From positions 45,065,758 to 45,129,757 of the forward strand of contig CM067354.1 of NCBI GenBank assembly GCA_034190875.2: DNA of 64,000 nt, written 5' to 3'. This DNA is from Urechis unicinctus (Eukaryota; Annelida; Polychaeta; Xenopneusta; Urechidae). The translations under genes and the position numbers were made by a program. Below, piece by piece: positions 36,312 to 48,771 of the stretch (its first letter is position 1; every line of letters begins with the position of its first letter). Below the pieces are notes generated by a model. It was not told where the DNA came from and made no database searches. It saw nothing but the letters and a program-made list of their open reading frames with translations.

Positions 36312-38813
36312 ATGCTAGTCAGCTTGTTCATAATGACACTTCTCCAAGTCGGTCCCGCGATGGCACGATCCGTAGACAGTGTCCAGATTGAATTATGGCG
36401 TCATATTGGACAGAACAGGCGTCATGAACAACGCAGAACAGGTGTGGACGCACACCTTACACATACAACTACATACGAAAGAATGGGCACCAACCACATA
36501 TCCTTTCTGTACGACGCGAAATGCATCGTGTGACCAATTATGGAAAATCTGGTCAACGTTCACAAGCATCCGTACGGAGGTCATGAAGCATGCACTAAAT
36601 GTGACGGATGAAATCATTAACCTCATTCCGGAAGTGCGACGTGAAACAAAATCAAGAAGCCATAGAGCTATTTTAGGATTTATAGGAGATTTGTCTAAAT
36701 CCCTTTTTGGAACAGCAAAAATGAAAGATGTGGAATTATTGAAGGAACACATTAATGTAATGGTGACCCAAACTAATAAGCTGACGCATGCGTTTCAGAA
36801 TCATGCCTCTGGGATGAGTTCGTACATGTCTATGGTGAATCATAGGTTAGATAATGCTTTTAATGTGATAAAGCAAAATCACGACGAACTCACTCAGTTG
36901 GCTTCAGGTATCCAAAGTATAATCAAAGGTTTGCAAGATAGGGTGTTGTCAATCACAGAGTTGTGGATGTCTTACAGTAGAAATGCCAACTTTATTAATG
37001 CACAAATTGACCAATTCAGGGATGGCATTTACGAACTGGTTCAAGGCAAACTGTCCCCAAAATTAGTTACTTTCCCTTTTTTGTCTGACTTGCTCAAACA
37101 AGTCAACAATATGGTACAACATAAACATCCCGGATTTAAAGTTCTCCACATGTTACCAACGTATTATTATAATACACAAGATGTCCATTACGCCCGACAT
37201 AATGACTCATTGTTTGTTTCAATTCGCATTCCTATAGCTTCTTCATCACATCTGTTTGATATCTACCAAACAACAGCCATTCCTATACCTTTAAATCACA
37301 CCACGGTCCATGCTTCTCTACCTAGAAACCTCCCACAATACTTGGCTGTGTCTAAATCGTCGTTATCTTACATCGAAATTTCTCTGATGGAATTGTTACA
37401 GTGTCAGGGGTCATTTTATAAACGTTGCCCTCATCTATTCGCCCAACGAGATCATCATACTTTGACATGTGCAAGCGCCCTCTTTATGGATCAAACTGAC
37501 TCCATAAACAAACTGTGCAGGTTTCGCTTCATTTCTAACGGTATTATTCCTCTAATTAAAGAAATATCATCTGGAAATATTCTTCTTAGTAATATAACAT
37601 CTCTTTCCCTTACTTGTTCAGGAGCAGATACTGTAACCAAACCAGGATGTAATATTTGTATTTTGCATATACCATGCAAATGTTCTGTCGTCGCTGACAA
37701 TTTTTCTTTACCTGCCCGTGTCAATAATTGCGCGAGATCCGAGAACTCTTCCCTTTATTTTCCCGTTAACCTCGCATTACTGCACAATTTCTTCTCTATG
37801 GATCAACTCTCCTTCATAAGATCAAATACAGTATTCGAAGAACCTCTAAACTTCTCTGTTCCATCTTTTAACATTTACCATCACAATTTTCTAATGCGTC
37901 CAATACAGATGATCAGCTAAAATTAAGTCTCAGTCAGATTTCTCTGCAGGCCAAACTCAATAACAGCATCTACCAGTCATTAACGGACCCGATTTATTCC
38001 GAACAATGGCAACCTAAATCGGCTTCATCGTGGTTTACCTCCCCCCATGTCATCAGCTACGTTTCAATTGTAATTACAACCCTAAGTGTTTCCCTAACAC
38101 TCCAACTTTTCTTCAAAGTCAGACAGCTCACACTAACAGTCACCGTTCTACAAACAGCAGCGCAAGTTAAAGCATTGTCCATAGGAGAGCACCAATCACT
38201 TAATTGGCAACATAATCAGATCCACCGCGCATCACTACACAACAATACATCCGAGCATGAAGCCACACCTACTTTGATTCTCACTTACCTTTCATTTACA
38301 ATTCTAATCACTATCACTTTTGTAATTACTGTTACATTTGTCTACAAGTTAGTCAACACAATAAAATCTCACACAACTCTTCAACTCATTCTTACCAACG
38401 GCACTAGTTGTTGTTCTCTGGATTTGTTGTATCTGACCTTTTGTCCACAATACTGGAAGCTACCAGAAAAATTTGAACTGTCAGCGTTAACTTTGAGTTC
38501 GGGAACCTTCAAAGCCAATTTAAATTTAACGTGGGATAACCCGTCCATAACAAATTGTTTGACCGAAAATACGTTGACCCTTCCAAATTCCGTGACTATA
38601 TCATTGCTTAAGTTACGATTAGCAAAAACAATTTTGTCATCAAATCATATGATTTATTTGCAATTTTGCCATTCCGGTCTTACACAAATTTTACCTTGTG
38701 CCTTCCCATCCCCCAATTCTCACTCCGATATTACCCCCGCTTCCGCGCCAGCCCTTTATCCGTTACTTAATCCACACTCTGAACCAAAAAGTGATAATAA
38801 ACTTAGCTGGTAA
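36312..38813 (+). pseudogene. env: Envelope glycoprotein, region 1 (two frame breaks)
   Basis: Type I envelope-like protein, described only. ATG 36312 opens a signal-peptide-like hydrophobic stretch just after a splice acceptor (36294). A 2-base loss near 36389 shifts the frame; 36379-37920 then covers the furin-type RSHR site, a Gly/Ala/Phe-rich fusion-peptide-like stretch after it, a long heptad-bearing helix and Cys-rich ectodomain with N-glycosylation sequons. A 1-base loss near 37885 breaks the frame again; 38175-38813 carries the second hydrophobic segment and the C-terminal tail. The layout (signal, furin site, fusion peptide, helix, Cys-rich part, membrane anchor) resembles the F-type envelopes of insect errantiviruses. 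Confidence 0.75.
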
Positions 38814-39763
38814 TTGCTTTTATATATAGACATCTCTCTCATGTGCGCAGGTAGTTTTTAAAGCAAAACCATAGCGGTTGTAGTATTAAAGTGTATTACG
38901 TATTCAATGTTTCATGTACTTGCTATATATTAGATCTTGACATAAGTTGTACTAATGTAAATGTTTCAACATTGTTTGCACTTCAGATATTTGCTTAAAA
39001 AGTGTATATATATATTTAGTCTTTTAGTAAATGTCCCACATTTTATGATATGTATATACATGTTGCACTTTATGTACACAACTCATTTTATTCTAAATCA
39101 ATTGTATGTCTTTGTCTTATTGATTCTACTACATACTGAATGTATTCACTTAATCCTAAGTGGTTCATACAACCTAAATCTATAATATTTAAATTACTTG
39201 TATGATTAAAGTATCATAAGATACTACGAATGTAGTAGTTAATAATATTGCTGTAAAAACAAATAATGTGTAGCCTTGCATGTACAAAATAGCTAGGGCA
39301 TAGTGTACAACTGCCATAACCTCGGTACCGCGCACAACAAAATAATCTCACCAACAAAGGAAAGAAAAATTAGGACGCAGGATCCCCTATTTAAGGACTC
39401 AAAAAAAAAAAAAAAAAAAAAAAATTATCCTCACTGTGGAACCATAACCACAAATTGTGTATGATTTGCACTATATGGACTGATTCTACATTTAACAGCT
39501 TCATAATAATTGTATGTATATAATGTCTACCTTACCAATTAATCTCATTCTTAAATTCCTATGTTAATGAATTCTAATTATGGAGAGTCATGTGTCTCAT
39601 TTTCATATATATATATTTATGTCAATTGTAGTTTTATCTTACTGCGTACACAATTTGTATATTGTTATGTCTATAATGTAGGCTACTGGCACGCTCAAAC
39701 AAACTCACACACAAATGTAAATCACAAGGACAGCGGAGTGTCCTTTTACAGAGGAAGGGCATA
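38814..39763. other. Region 1: long 3' non-coding segment before the LTR
   Basis: About 950 bases between the env stop and LTR 2 without a motif-bearing frame. It holds an internal A-run (about 39401-39424) and ends in the polypurine tract GAGGAAGGGC (39751-39760), just before the LTR. Confidence 0.7.
39751..39760 (+). other. Polypurine tract, region 1
   Basis: GAGGAAGGGC directly upstream of LTR 2, the expected plus-strand primer site of an LTR retroelement. The same sequence precedes LTR 3. Confidence 0.7.
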
Positions 39764-40452
39764 TTTCACCCCCCAACAAACGCATACATGCACGCATGCA
39801 CTTGCAAACACATACACACACCACCTCTCATCTTTCCACCCCAACCCCCCCCCCCCCCCCCCATCCCCATCCCGCAACACCCCCAAAGTTAAAGTTAGAT
39901 TTACAACCTTTCGGCCACTCGAGACATGAACACTAAACCAATTTAGGCAAATGAAATTCATCCCTTTTCACTCGTACCAGATTAATTGTTGCCCAATTTA
40001 CATAAACCTTTAGAATCCCTTTTAAGTTCCGTACGGGTCAGTTTCCAAATTATATAGTCCTTAACCAAACCCAATCCTTTGATGAAAACATCCAAGTCCC
40101 GTCAATTCCCTTAACAATTAATTTAGACCCGTTTGATCTCCAATTAAATCTCCGAATGACCCCAAGCTCCGGATTAACCAATCACAGCTCACCACATCAA
40201 GCCACCCGCACCTTCACTATAAATACGACAGCATCAGACACACAAAACATAATTATCAACAGATTCCTCAACTCGACAAATTCATCCGACAATAAGAACT
40301 AGAACAAGAACAATAGAAATTCGTATAAAGTCTCGGGTATTTCTAGCAGGACTTTAACCCTCAGCTACCTGCATCACGTCGACGACCTACAAATAATCGT
40401 ATCTGGTACCTCATCACATCTCGACGAAAACACAGTGACCCAACCGGTCATA
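39764..40452 (+). repeat. Middle LTR (LTR 2)
   Basis: 689 bp, nearly identical to LTR 1 apart from the length of the C-run. It serves as 3' LTR of region 1 and 5' LTR of region 2. CCAAT 40178-40182 and TATAAAT 40218-40224 are kept. Confidence 0.85.
40178..40224 (+). promoter_or_regulatory. LTR 2 CCAAT-TATA core promoter
   Basis: Same CCAAT and TATAAAT pair with the same 40-base spacing as LTR 1; positioned to drive region 2. Confidence 0.6.
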
Positions 40453-40516
40453 ATTGGTGGAGAATTCGCGGTTTGACCACTTTCAAGCTGGTCATCACAT
40501 CGATTCATCGACTCAT

Positions 40517-41466
40517 ATGCCAGTAACCCGCTCCCAGGAAACCGCAACAATGACTCAAATACCAAATATTCAGCCGCCTCGTTTTGCAAAAGGACGGGCA
40601 GGTGAGTGGTTTGAAACGCTTAAACTTTACTCGCAATCAAACAAATGGAGCGATGAACAAATTGTTGGCTACATCCCTGCTTATTGGACAACCCCGCTCG
40701 CTCCTGGTGGTACCATACGCTACCCAATACAGTGAAAACCAATGCGAAATCACTTCAAGAGGCATTCATAGACAGGTTTGACTCAGTCGATGGGTTGCGC
40801 CATACCCATATAGAACAATTCAAAAATCGTAAACTGCAACCAGGTGAAACCCTTGACGATTTCCTCGACGACGTCAGAAAATTTGGCAAACAATTGGACA
40901 AATCGGAAATAGATGTGCTTGACGCATTTATTTATGGCCTTCCTGACTCCATAAAACCCCTAGTGCTACAACACGAGCCTAAATCCATCGAAAGTGCTCT
41001 GCGCCACGCCCGCTTGTGCATCTCAACCTCAACCTCGCAGCTATCTCCTCCAGTGATCCACAACGATTCGAAAATACTTCATGCAGTCGAAACCCTCATG
41101 AACAAATTTCAGCAATTGGAACAGAGAGTAAACGTGGCAAGCGCCCCTCCTCATCGACCATCGCCACAGAAATACCGGAACCCCAATGAGTATGCGCGGT
41201 ACCAAGGTCAGTCAGGGTTTGCATGTAACAGATGTGATAGCAATAATCACCAGTCTCATGAATGTCGTTTTAGCAATGTTCAATGTCGCTATTGTAATCG
41301 CACCGGCCACATTGAGAGAGCCTGTCGAATTAAGCAGCAGCACCTAACTCATTCGCCACGTCTTCGATATCCCTCCCCCCACGCCTCAAATACCTCTGGC
41401 CCCGCATCGTCATTTCCCACATCCTACCGTCCCACGAATAGATCCACCCGTCCCCAACCCCGCTAG
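40517..41466 (+). pseudogene. gag: Gag, region 2 (one frame break), ending at an in-frame TAG
   Basis: ATG 40517 opens the same Gag as region 1. One T is missing near 40674 (ACATCCCTG for ACATTCCCTG), breaking the first ~52 codons from the rest, and three bases are gained in the CTGGTGGTACC area. From 40684 the frame is open through the core and both CCHC knuckles to TAG at 41464-41466. After that TAG the protease-RT frame continues with no shift. The donor CAG/GTGAGT at 40602 is kept. Confidence 0.85.
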
Positions 41467-41487
41467 GATTCAGCGCCTGTCTCAAGG

Positions 41488-43596
41488 GTGCAAGCAACTA
41501 ACTCTGGGGATGGGCATCAAAATGTAGTTTCAAGGAAAACTAAAAATTACACAAATGGGAATACTGACAAATTTCAACAATCAATGACAAATATCAAAGT
41601 TGGCGCTGACATCAACAAACGTAGTCTCCCAAGGACTAAACAAGTCAATAATCCTTCTAAGTGTTCAGTGAATAACATGCCAACTTGTGTAATTGCACCT
41701 CAATCAGCACATACAGATGCCTCCTTAAACCATTCTCCAATTCTCTCATCTGACAAACCTTTGATCCATATTCCTTCACTCTCCGCGACCACGCTCGAAA
41801 TTGATTTGACCGGAAATCTTGTTCAAGTATCAATGGGTAATAGCAAGGCCCAGGCTTTACTAGACACAGGCGCATCTGTGTCATGTATATCTCCTAAAAC
41901 TCTCTCTTCCATTCATCAGCAGAATACAGTTACGTCATGTGATCTATCATCTGTTACAGGTGTCGGAGGACATTTAATCTCTGTTTTAGGAAAATTTTCC
42001 CTCAATTTTCATGTTGGGTCATTGCCAGTTCAACATACTTTCTATGTGCTTGAGGAAATGAACTTACCCATTATATTAGGCATGGACTTCTTCCAATCTC
42101 AAAAAGCTACCATTTGCTTTGCTAGCAGTAAATTGAAATTGAAAAATGGGCAAGTATCTGTTAAAATGATTGGTGTGCCTCATTCGTGTGTCATGAAATC
42201 GGTTAACAATTGTATCATTCCGCCCAGAAGTGAATCACTTGTGTCTGTAGCTACAACCAACGTCACCCTACCTAACCACCCGTATCTGGTGCAGCCTTTA
42301 AAGTGCTTACCCGCCAAAACAGGCCTAGTAGGTGCTACTTCCGTTACGACAACAAACAAAGGCTTAACCAACTTAAGGCTTTTTAATCCTCACTTCAATG
42401 TCATTAACATAAAAGCTGGTCAGCGAGTAGCTTCTCTTACTAAGCTCCAATGTGATGAAATACACGCATGGAAGTCCCAAGAGAGTATTAATAGTCTTCA
42501 ATCTAGTGGGTCAGCTAGCCAATCAGACAACAAGTTCATTGCAACGGCAAAAGCATTGGGCTTTGTGGACTCCAATCCCAACCTTACACCTGAGCAAAAC
42601 AGGGAACTACTCATTTTGTTGGGAAAGAACCGAGACGTTTTCGCGGCTAATTTAAGAGAATTGGGGTCAACGCACATTCATCACCATCACATAGACACCG
42701 GTACAGCCAGTCCCATTAGATTACCCCCATACCGCGTGTGTCCTGAAAAGAAAGCAGAAATAGAAAGGCAGATAGAAGTAATGGAAGACGCGGACCTTAT
42801 AGAGCAGTCAGTTTCTCCTTGGCAGGCCCCTGTCGTGCTAGTTAAGAAAAAGAGCGGAGAGTTTCGTTTCGCCGTCGACTATCGCAAATTGAATCAAGTC
42901 ACCAAGCCACTCCACCAACCCTTACCCCATATTGAAGACGTATTTGACTCCATTGGCCAAAATAAGGCAACCCTATTTTCTACACTGGATTGCGCAAGTG
43001 GATTTTGGCAAATACCTCTTGACAAGAAAACGGCACATAAAACCGCGTTCGTTACCCATCAAGGTGTCTACCAATTCAAACGTCTTCCATTCGGGATGAT
43101 GAATTCCCCAAGTGTTTTTGCAATGGTAATGAATCATGTTTTGCGAAACTTATCTACAAAATACGCAATGGTGTATGTAGATGACATTCTTGTGTTCAGT
43201 AATGAATTTTCCCAACATATGCAGCATCTCGCGGACATTTTCTCTAGGTTGCGACAAGCAAACATCCGCCTCAAACCAGAGAAATGTAAATTCGCCATGC
43301 CTAAAGTTGGCTATCTTGGACACATGATTTCCGGTTCAGGAGTAGAAATGGAAAAGGCTAAACTTGCCAAAGTCCAAAATTATCCCTGTCCGAAAAATCT
43401 CAAAGGTGTTCGTGCATTCTTAGGGTTATGCAATTACTACAGACGGTTCGTTAAAGGCTTTGCAGACATCGCTAGACCTCTTAATGAGCTAATGAACAAG
43501 GATGTCCCATTTCGATGGACTGACAATTGTCAAAATGCTTTTCAGACGCTGAAAAATCGACTGACTTCTGACCCAATAGTGTTTGAAATTTCCTGA
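41488..43596 (+). pseudogene. pol: Pol part 1, region 2: protease and reverse transcriptase
   Basis: Longest intact stretch of pro-RT in the window. The frame is open from just after the Gag TAG (41467). Protease DTGA is at about 41863-41874, RT YVDD at 43174-43185, with the LPFGMMNSPS and LGLCNYYRRFV motifs. A gain of one T near 43584 (GTGTTTGAAATTT) ends the frame at 43596 at the RT/RNase H connection; the next frame picks up at 43583. There is no ATG at the start, so expression from this frame needs Gag stop readthrough or another recoding event. Confidence 0.88.
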
Positions 43597-45940
43597 TTAT
43601 GACCGACAATTCATTTTGTACACTGACGCGTCTGATTACGCTATCGGGTACATACTCGGACAAAAAGACAGTGACGACAAGGAACACGTTATTGCGTACG
43701 CTGGTAGATCGCTCTCAAAAACGGAACAACATTGGCCTGTCCACGAGAAGGAATGTTTGGCTGTCATTGAAGGCATACGTCATTTTCGAATGTATTTAGA
43801 AGGCCGTCAAAAGTTTTTGATCCTAACGGACCACAAAGGCCTAGAATACCTAAAAGACGCCAAACAAAACAAATCACCTAAACTTCTCAGGTGGAGTATT
43901 GAGCTTCAGGGTTTTAATTGTGACATTGTCTACAGGGCTGGAAAAAATAATGGAAATGCCGATGCTTTGTCCAGAATAGAACATGTTTACGACATAACTT
44001 ACAAAACCCCACTTACAAAGCAGCTAGCTGCTCATAGTATCAATGCTCTATCCCACCTTGCTGACAGTCAAATTACTTACAATGAGACCGACCCCGTCAC
44101 GTTGATTTGTCAACTCACCGCGGCCACTCCTAAATCCCTAGCGGATTATCAACAGCAAGATGATCATTTCGGCCCAATTTACGATTACTTGCGTAACCGA
44201 AAAATCCTTCCTGCTGACAAACAAGAGGCTCACAGAGTAGTTGTTGAGTCGTTTGACTGTAGTTTAGAAGATGACTTACTGTATCACCATTACGCCCCAA
44301 GGGGAAAGGGTAGAAAAATCGATCGCTTAGTCAAGCAGCTAGCAGTACCCAGCGCGCTGCGTGATGACGTATTACGTTCGTACCACGACTCGCTGGCTGG
44401 CGGCGGCCATCAAGGCGAAGAACGTTGTTTGGAAGCTATACGGCTCAAGTATTTCTGGCCGAATATGGCATCGGACATCAAACTCTATGTTAAATCGTGC
44501 CTCGCGTGCCAACAATCGAAACGGCATGTCCACGCTCGGCCCGCGCCCCTTCACCCTATTCCACCCGATGAGATATTTTCAAGATGGCATATGGATATAT
44601 TAGGACCTATAAGTAAAGCTCAAGATGGAAGTCAGTACATTTTGTTGTTTGTCGACTCGTTCAGTAAGTGGTGCGAGGCTTTTCCTTTGAAAACTCAAAC
44701 AGCTGCGGAGATCGCGAAACACTTGTATAATGACATCATTTGTCGGTACGGCGCCCCAAGAAAACTCGTATCTGATCGCGGCAAAAATTTTATGTCCAAT
44801 ATCATTAAGGAACTTTGCAAACTGTTTCAAATTGTCAAAGTGGAAACCAGCAGCTACCACCCACAAAGTAACAGCACTTGTGAGCGAATGAATAGCGTCA
44901 TAGGTGCCTCGTTACGAGCCTATGTGAATGAGAACCACTCTGATTGGCCAGATATACTTCCAAGTATAATGATGTCTTATAGAGCATATCCATCCACTCA
45001 GTCAACACTACAGTCCCCGTTCTTCCTCCTTTTTGGGACACAGTGTAATTTGCCAATTGATACGGCACTACTTCCCCCACTCAGTCTACCAAAATCGACT
45101 GAGCAACATATGACATCAGTCCACAAACGCCTCAAAATGGCCCGTTCATTAGCAAAGGACAATCAACTTGCTGCACAACAGAAAAGCAGAAAAAGTCACG
45201 ACCGTAAAGCACGCAATCCACCTTACCAAGTGGGACAGCGTGTGTGGCTTCATTGCCCCAAAACACCCAAAGGGATATCAGCAAAGTTAGTCAAACGATG
45301 GATCGGGCCTTTCTATATTTGTCATCAATCTGACAACCATACCTACCAATTAGCTCGTTGCGGCACACATCGACTTATGCGCTCAAGGATCCATGCTAAC
45401 AGATTGAAACCTTACAATGATCCCGCCGACAGACTCACCAACCCACAACCAAGTGATAACTTAGAAGTAAATTTGCCAAATAACATAACTCAATCACAAA
45501 CTGTGACATTCCCAAAATCTCAACAAACACCCGACAACCAATCCACGCAAAACCAGTCTACAGAACACAACGCGATTGACCCAGACCTGAATGACGTAAT
45601 GACTTCCCCATTATCCCAACAGTTCAACGGAAAATCCGACATTACCTTCAATGATCCAATATTCAAACAAATAGACAAATTGCTCAGAAAACGCAAAAAT
45701 AAAAACGGTCAAATCATCTACAAGGTCAAGTGGAAAGGACCAATGGCGTCGAGCTGGGAATTAGCTTCATTTATACCTCAAAACCTTATAGAGCAATTCC
45801 ATATACACAAAACGAGTCTAGGGCGAGCTAGAAAAAGAAAAAAAAACCAAAGCCAGCCAAATTGTTTCTTCATTTGTCTAAATAACCCCTACTCCTCACC
45901 GACCCCCCCCCCACTCCCCCCCCCATTTAATCTAGTTTGA
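43583..45940 (+). pseudogene. pol: Pol part 2, region 2: RNase H, integrase, chromodomain
   Basis: One open frame of 785 codons holds RNase H (YTDASDYAIG, LTDHKGLEYL, RAGKNNGNADALSR), integrase zinc site and D,D,E core, GPY/F module and chromodomain. It is the best copy of the three. The last ~25 codons run into poly-C (PTPPPLPPP) because of an A-run length difference near 45840; copy A in region 1 instead stops at once after the chromodomain. Env starts about 320 bases downstream. Confidence 0.88.
45903..45924. repeat. C-rich tract between pol and env, region 2
   Basis: C-runs broken by one A and one T; the equivalent tract in region 1 (35941-35973) is longer. Length differences here are typical of homopolymer slippage or base-calling. 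Confidence 0.8.
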
Positions 45941-46244
45941 CATCTATTACTATACACCATAGAATCAAGCATCCTTTAATTAAAATTACTAGCAATTATG
46001 ACACTTTGGTACCAGCATCCATTATATTGGTTAACACTCATGGCTTATAAATTACTGTCAAACCGTTCGTGACACCTTGTAGGTATATTATGCCTAAATT
46101 TAGAAAAAAAATTTGCGCAACCCTTTTGGTTAACAATAAACAATCGTGTCACCTACCGGTTAAATTTAGTTTGTAACATGGCTGTGAGCAATATAACTAT
46201 TTGGATACGTTGCTACCATAAATCAAGTGGTTTCATTAATTGCA

Positions 46245-46246
46245 GG
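46245..46246 (+). promoter_or_regulatory. Probable splice acceptor for env mRNA, region 2
   Basis: TTTCATTAATTGCAG/GTACC gives an acceptor after 46245, 17 bases before the env ATG. With the CAG/GTGAGT donor at 40602 inside Gag codon 29 the two sites are in phase (1+17 bases), so an env mRNA could begin with the Gag start codon. The pair is also in phase in region 1 (28331 and 36294). Confidence 0.5.
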
Positions 46247-46262
46247 TACCTTCTCAAACGCC

Positions 46263-48771
46263 ATGCTAGTCAGCTTGTTCATAATGACACTTCTCCAAGT
46301 CGGTCCCGCGATGGCACGATCCGTAGACAGTGTCCAAAGATTGAATTATGGCGTCATATTGGACAGAACAGGCGTCATGAACAACGCAGAACAGGTGTGG
46401 ACGCACACCTTACACATACAACTACATACGAAAGAATGGGCACCAACCACATATCCTTTCTGTACGACGCGAAATGCATCGTGTGACCAATTATGGAAAA
46501 TCTGGTCAACGTTCACAAGCATCCGTACGGAGGTCATGAAGCATGCACTAAATGTGACGGATGAAATCATTAACCTCATTCCGGAAGTGCGACGTGAAAC
46601 AAAATCAAGAAGCCATAGAGCTATTTTAGGATTTATAGGAGATTTGTCTAAATCCCTTTTTGGAACAGCAAAAATGAAAGATGTGGAATTATTGAAGGAA
46701 CACATTAATGTAATGGTGACCCAAACTAATAAGCTGACGCATGCGTTTCAGAATCATGCCTCTGGGATGAGTTCGTACATGTCTATGGTGAATCATAGGT
46801 TAGATAATGCTTTTAATGTGATAAAGCAAAATCACGACGAACTCACTCAGTTGGCTTCAGGTATCCAAAGTATAATCAAAGGTTTGCAAGATAGGGTGTT
46901 GTCAATCACAGAGTTGTGGATGTCTTACAGTAGAAATGCCAACTTTATTAATGCACAAATTGACCAATTCAGGGATGGCATTTACGAACTGGTTCAAGGC
47001 AAACTGTCCCCAAAATTAGTTACTTTCCCTTTTTTGTCTGACTTGCTCAAACAAGTCAACAATATGGTACAACATAAACATCCCGGATTTAAAGTTCTCC
47101 ACATGTTACCAACGTATTATTATAATAATACACAAGATGTCCATTACGCCCGACATAATGACTCATTGTTTGTTTCAATTCGCATTCCTATAGCTTCTTC
47201 AATCACATCTGTTTGATATCTACCAAACAACAGCCATTCCTATACCTTTAAATCACACCACGGTCCATGCTTCTCTACCTAGAAACCTCCCACAATACTT
47301 GGCTGTGTCTAAATCGTCGTTATCTTACATCGAAATTTCTCTGATGGAATTGTTACAGTGTCAGGGGTCATTTTATAAACGTTGCCCTCATCTATTCGCC
47401 CAACGAGATCATCATACTTTGACATGTGCAAGCGCCCTCTTTATGGATCAAACTGACTCCATAAACAAACTGTGCAGGTTTCGCTTCATTTCTAACGGTA
47501 TTATTCCTCTAATTAAAGAAATATCATCTGGAAATATTCTTCTTAGTAATATAACATCTCTTTCCCTTACTTGTTCAGGAGCAGATACTGTAACCAAACC
47601 AGGATGTAATATTTGTATTTTGCATATACCATACAAATGTTCTGTCGTCGCTGACAATTTTTCTTTACCTGCCCGTGTCAATAATTGCGCGAGATCCGAG
47701 AACTCTTCCCTTTATTTTCCCGTTAACCTCGCATTACTGCACAATTTCTTCTCTATGGATCAACTCTCCTTCATAAGATCAAATACAGTATTCGAAGAAC
47801 CTCTAAACTTCTCTGTTCCATCTTTTAACATTTACCATCACAAATTTTCTAATGCGTCCAATACAGATGATCAGCTAAAATTAAGTCTCAGTCAGATTTC
47901 TCTGCAGGCCAAACTCAATAACAGCATCTACCAGTCATTAACGGACCCGATTTATTCCGAACAATGGCAACCTAAATCGGCTTCATCGTGGTTTACCTCC
48001 CCCCATGTCATCAGCTACGTTTCAATTGTAATTACAACCCTAAGTGTTTCCCTAACACTCCAACTTTTCTTCAAAGTCAGACAGCTCACACTAACAGTCA
48101 CCGTTCTACAAACAGCAGCGCAAGTTAAAGCATTGTCCATAGGAGAGCACCAATCACTTAATTGGCAACATAATCAGATCCACCGCGCATCACTACACAA
48201 CAATACATCCGAGCATGAAGCCACACCTACTTTGATTCTCACTTACCTTTCATTTACAATTCTAATCACTATCACTTTTGTAATTACTGTTACATTTGTC
48301 TACAAGTTAGTCAACACAATAAAATCTCACACAACTCTTCAACTCATTCTTACCAACGGCACTAGTTGTTGTTCTCTGGATTTGTTGTATCTGACCTTTT
48401 GTCCACAATACTGGAAGCTACCAGAAAAATTTGAACTGTCAGCGTTAACTTTGAGTTCGGGAACCTTCAAAGCCAATTTAAATTTAACGTGGGATAACCC
48501 GTCCATAACAAATTGTTTGACCGAAAATACGTTGACCCTTCCAAATTCCGTGACTATATCATTGCTTAAGTTACGATTAGCAAAAACAATTTTGTCATCA
48601 AATCATATGATTTATTTGCAATTTTGCCATTCCGGTCTTACACAAATTTTACCTTGTGCCTTCCCATCCCCCAATTCTCACTCCGATATTACCCCCGCTT
48701 CCGCGCCAGCCCTTTATCCGTTACTTAATCCACACTCTGAACCAAAAAGTGATAATAAACTTAGCTGGTAA
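46263..48771 (+). pseudogene. env: Envelope glycoprotein, region 2 (one frame break)
   Basis: Less damaged env copy. The first frame runs from ATG 46263 to 47216 with signal peptide (MLVSLFIMTLLQ...), furin-type RSHR at about residue 119, a fusion-peptide-like AILGFIGDLSKSLFG and a long helix with heptad pattern. A gain of one A near 47203 breaks it; the second frame (47299-48771) carries Cys-rich ectodomain, a first membrane segment (about 48006-48071), a ~50-residue loop, a second long hydrophobic segment (about 48229-48310) and a tail of ~150 residues with several Cys. The furin site plus adjacent fusion peptide is the arrangement of F-type fusion proteins of baculoviruses and insect errantiviruses; the second membrane segment and long tail are not usual for them. 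Family placement is by layout, not alignment. Confidence 0.75.
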
